A stretch of DNA of 64,000 bases, taken from Blastocatellia bacterium. Lineage in GTDB: Bacteria > Acidobacteriota > Blastocatellia > Chloracidobacteriales > Chloracidobacteriaceae. Shown here in pieces: positions 63,149 through 64,000 of this stretch. The notes beneath the pieces are model-generated. The model had not been told where the DNA came from. It did not search any database and saw only the letters and a list, made by a program, of their open reading frames with translations. Location: the NCBI GenBank assembly GCA_019695185.1, contig JAIBAN010000006.1, positions 81,892 through 145,891 of the forward strand, written 5' to 3'. Within the stretch, counting starts at the first letter, position 1; each line of letters begins with the position of its first letter. A program made the position numbers and the translations under genes.

Positions 63149-63277
63149 AGGGTTCAGGGTTCAGGGTTCAGGGTTCAGGGTTCAGGGTTCAGGGTTCAGG
63201 GTTTCGAAAACCGGAACCTGAAGTATTGAATCAGGTTTCAATTCTCAATTCTCAATTCAACAACTCTGAACCCTGAA
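63149..63277. repeat. Eight-unit GGGTTCA array with partial opposite arms
   Basis: About eight perfect GGGTTCA heptads (63149-63206) begin just after the uridine kinase stop. The right side has a short GAATTGA-family arm (TCAATTCTCAATTC, 63239-63258) and then CTGAACCCTGAA (63264-63275), which touches the rlmH stop codon. Eight GGG runs spaced four bases apart meet the G-quadruplex rule. Confidence 0.92.
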
Positions 63278-63748
63278 TTATTTTGAATATGGAAAGTTAT
63301 TGAGAATGGTAAAGGCCCGATAGACCTGTTCGGCCAAAAGCACCCGCGCCATTTCATGCGTAAAGGTCAGTTTGGACAGTGACCACTGCCAATCGGCCCG
63401 GCGTTTAACCGATTCGGCCACGCCGGAATGTCCTCCCACCACAAAGCAAAGGGTTTTGGTGCCTGAGTCCTGCCGGCGGCGAATCCGCTCGGCCAACTCT
63501 TCGGAACTGACCATTTCCCCGGTTACTTCGAGCAATATCACGAAAGCGTCTTCAGGGATGGCGGCGAGCAGGGAGGTTGCCTCAAATTCCTGTGCCCGGC
63601 GGGTATCGTTGGCGAGTGACCCGGAGGATTCCCGGACCGTGGTTTCCTCCAGGCGAACAAACCGCCCCAGCCGTCCCTGATATTCCTCGGCCAGGGCGGC
63701 GTATTCTTTGGCTTTCATTTTTCCAACTGAAACAAAACGGATGCGCAT
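63278..63748 (-). CDS. rlmH: 23S rRNA pseudouridine-1915 N3-methyltransferase RlmH
   Basis: A 156-residue SPOUT methyltransferase. The N-terminal strand MRIRFVSVGKMKAKEYAALAEEYQGRLGRFVRLE is typical; the SAM-binding knot has LCFVVGGHSGVAESVKRRADWQWSLSKLTFTHEMARVLLAEQVYRAF, and the C-terminus ends NNFPYSK where others have NHPYHK. It methylates helix 69 of 23S rRNA in assembled ribosomes. It starts at an ATG at 63748, with AAGGAG just upstream. Confidence 0.93.
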   Translation of the reverse strand: MRIRFVSVGKMKAKEYAALAEEYQGRLGRFVRLEETTVRESSGSLANDTRRAQEFEATSLLAAIPEDAFVILLEVTGEMVSSEELAERIRRRQDSGTKTLCFVVGGHSGVAESVKRRADWQWSLSKLTFTHEMARVLLAEQVYRAFTILNNFPYSK

Positions 63749-63756
63749 AAGGAGGA

Positions 63757-64000
63757 GAACCGAGAATTGAGAATTGAGAATTACACCTGAATCAAAAACT
63801 TCAATTTTTCCAGCATTCGAAACCCCTGAATCCTGAATCCTGAATCCTGAATCCTGAATCCTGAATCCTGAATCCTGAACCCTGAACCCTGAACCCTGAA
63901 CCCTGAACCCTGAACCCTGAACCCTGAACCCTGAACCCTGAACCCTGAACCCTGAACCCTGAACCCTGAACCCTGAACCCTGAACCCTGAACCCTGAACC
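63757..64000. repeat. 25-unit CCTGAAT/CCTGAAC heptad array reaching the window end
   Basis: After a short GAATTGA arm (63757-63783), seven CTGAATC units (from 63826) change to about eighteen CTGAACC units that run without error to base 64000 and presumably beyond. The change from T to C happens once, so copies were added within each block. No TTCAGGG partner arm precedes it within the spacer. Confidence 0.95.

Noticed and set aside
63825..64000. Telomere or linear chromosome end
   Set aside because: The CCCTGAA/TTCAGGG repeats resemble telomeric heptads, but the same units occur at many internal spacers in this window, so they do not mark an end.

Overview
The window looks like a chromosomal segment of a Gram-negative member of the Acidobacteriota, most likely near the Blastocatellia. 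This is an inference. There is no rRNA or tRNA gene here to settle it. It rests on a winged-helix/TolB-propeller regulator (51010-53316), a diheme protein resembling the acidobacterial reaction-centre-cytochrome-like family (53589-54110), many PAS/GAF/FHA kinases, HEAT-repeat proteins, and long intergenic spacers full of short tandem repeats.

Layout. 1-4665: end of an AraC-type regulator, ComM-like ATPase, crotonase-family enzyme, ThrE-like exporter. 4666-7284: a patch that reads as more AT-rich, with a small secreted protein, a PIN-like nuclease gene broken by a one-base homopolymer frameshift, and a compact element of five hairpins resembling IS200/IS605-type ends. 7285-14473: amidohydrolase, alpha/beta-hydrolase, DUF523 protein, PLP decarboxylase, membrane-bound SpoIIE phosphatase. 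14474-15328: a gene-free spacer with a sigma-54-like promoter and a perfect 16-bp hairpin. 15329-23014: FHA-GAF kinase, PAP2-like membrane enzyme, miaA, a small basic protein, hydroxyacyl-CoA dehydrogenase, MBL-fold hydrolase, peptidoglycan-binding protein. 23152-25501: a DUF4846 gene split by a complete IS (17-bp inverted repeats, 6-bp target duplication) whose own transposase carries an in-frame amber codon. 25556-30642: two tandem membrane/spermidine-synthase-like fusions. 31036-33672: PhoU, PhoB-like and PhoR-like genes. 33697-37369: HEAT-cyclophilin fusion and an MFS exporter. 37656-40535: a three-gene signalling operon led by an ethylene-receptor-like kinase. 40532-44507: truB, then a bufferin-type metallophore operon (Cys-Lys-rich precursor, MNIO enzyme, partner protein). 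44759-53316: DUF255 thioredoxin-like protein, methyltransferase, SWIM-SNF2 helicase, winged-helix/TolB protein. 53589-64000: diheme cytochrome, DUF1579-like protein, LytTR regulator, aldehyde dehydrogenase, PpiD-like chaperone, DMT transporter, Tat-exported aldo/keto reductase, RecU-like nuclease, uridine kinase, rlmH.

The strongest window-wide pattern is in the spacers. At nine loci an array of 7-nt or 9-nt units lies on one side of a short loop and its reverse complement lies on the other, always with the purine-rich strand first when read on +. Several unrelated unit sequences follow this same rule, some nested inside each other. The TTCAGGG arrays also carry evenly spaced GGG runs able to form G-quadruplexes. 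Two further palindromic repeat families (core CCGCCTTCAGGCGG and GGCGACTTGTCGCC) occur in other spacers.

Working together: phoU/phoB/phoR form a phosphate-sensing unit. The buf genes form a metal-binding peptide maturation pathway, with a terminator-like hairpin after the precursor gene that should keep precursor expression above that of the enzymes. The ethylene-receptor-like kinase, a receiver-kinase fusion and a lone receiver probably make one phosphorelay.
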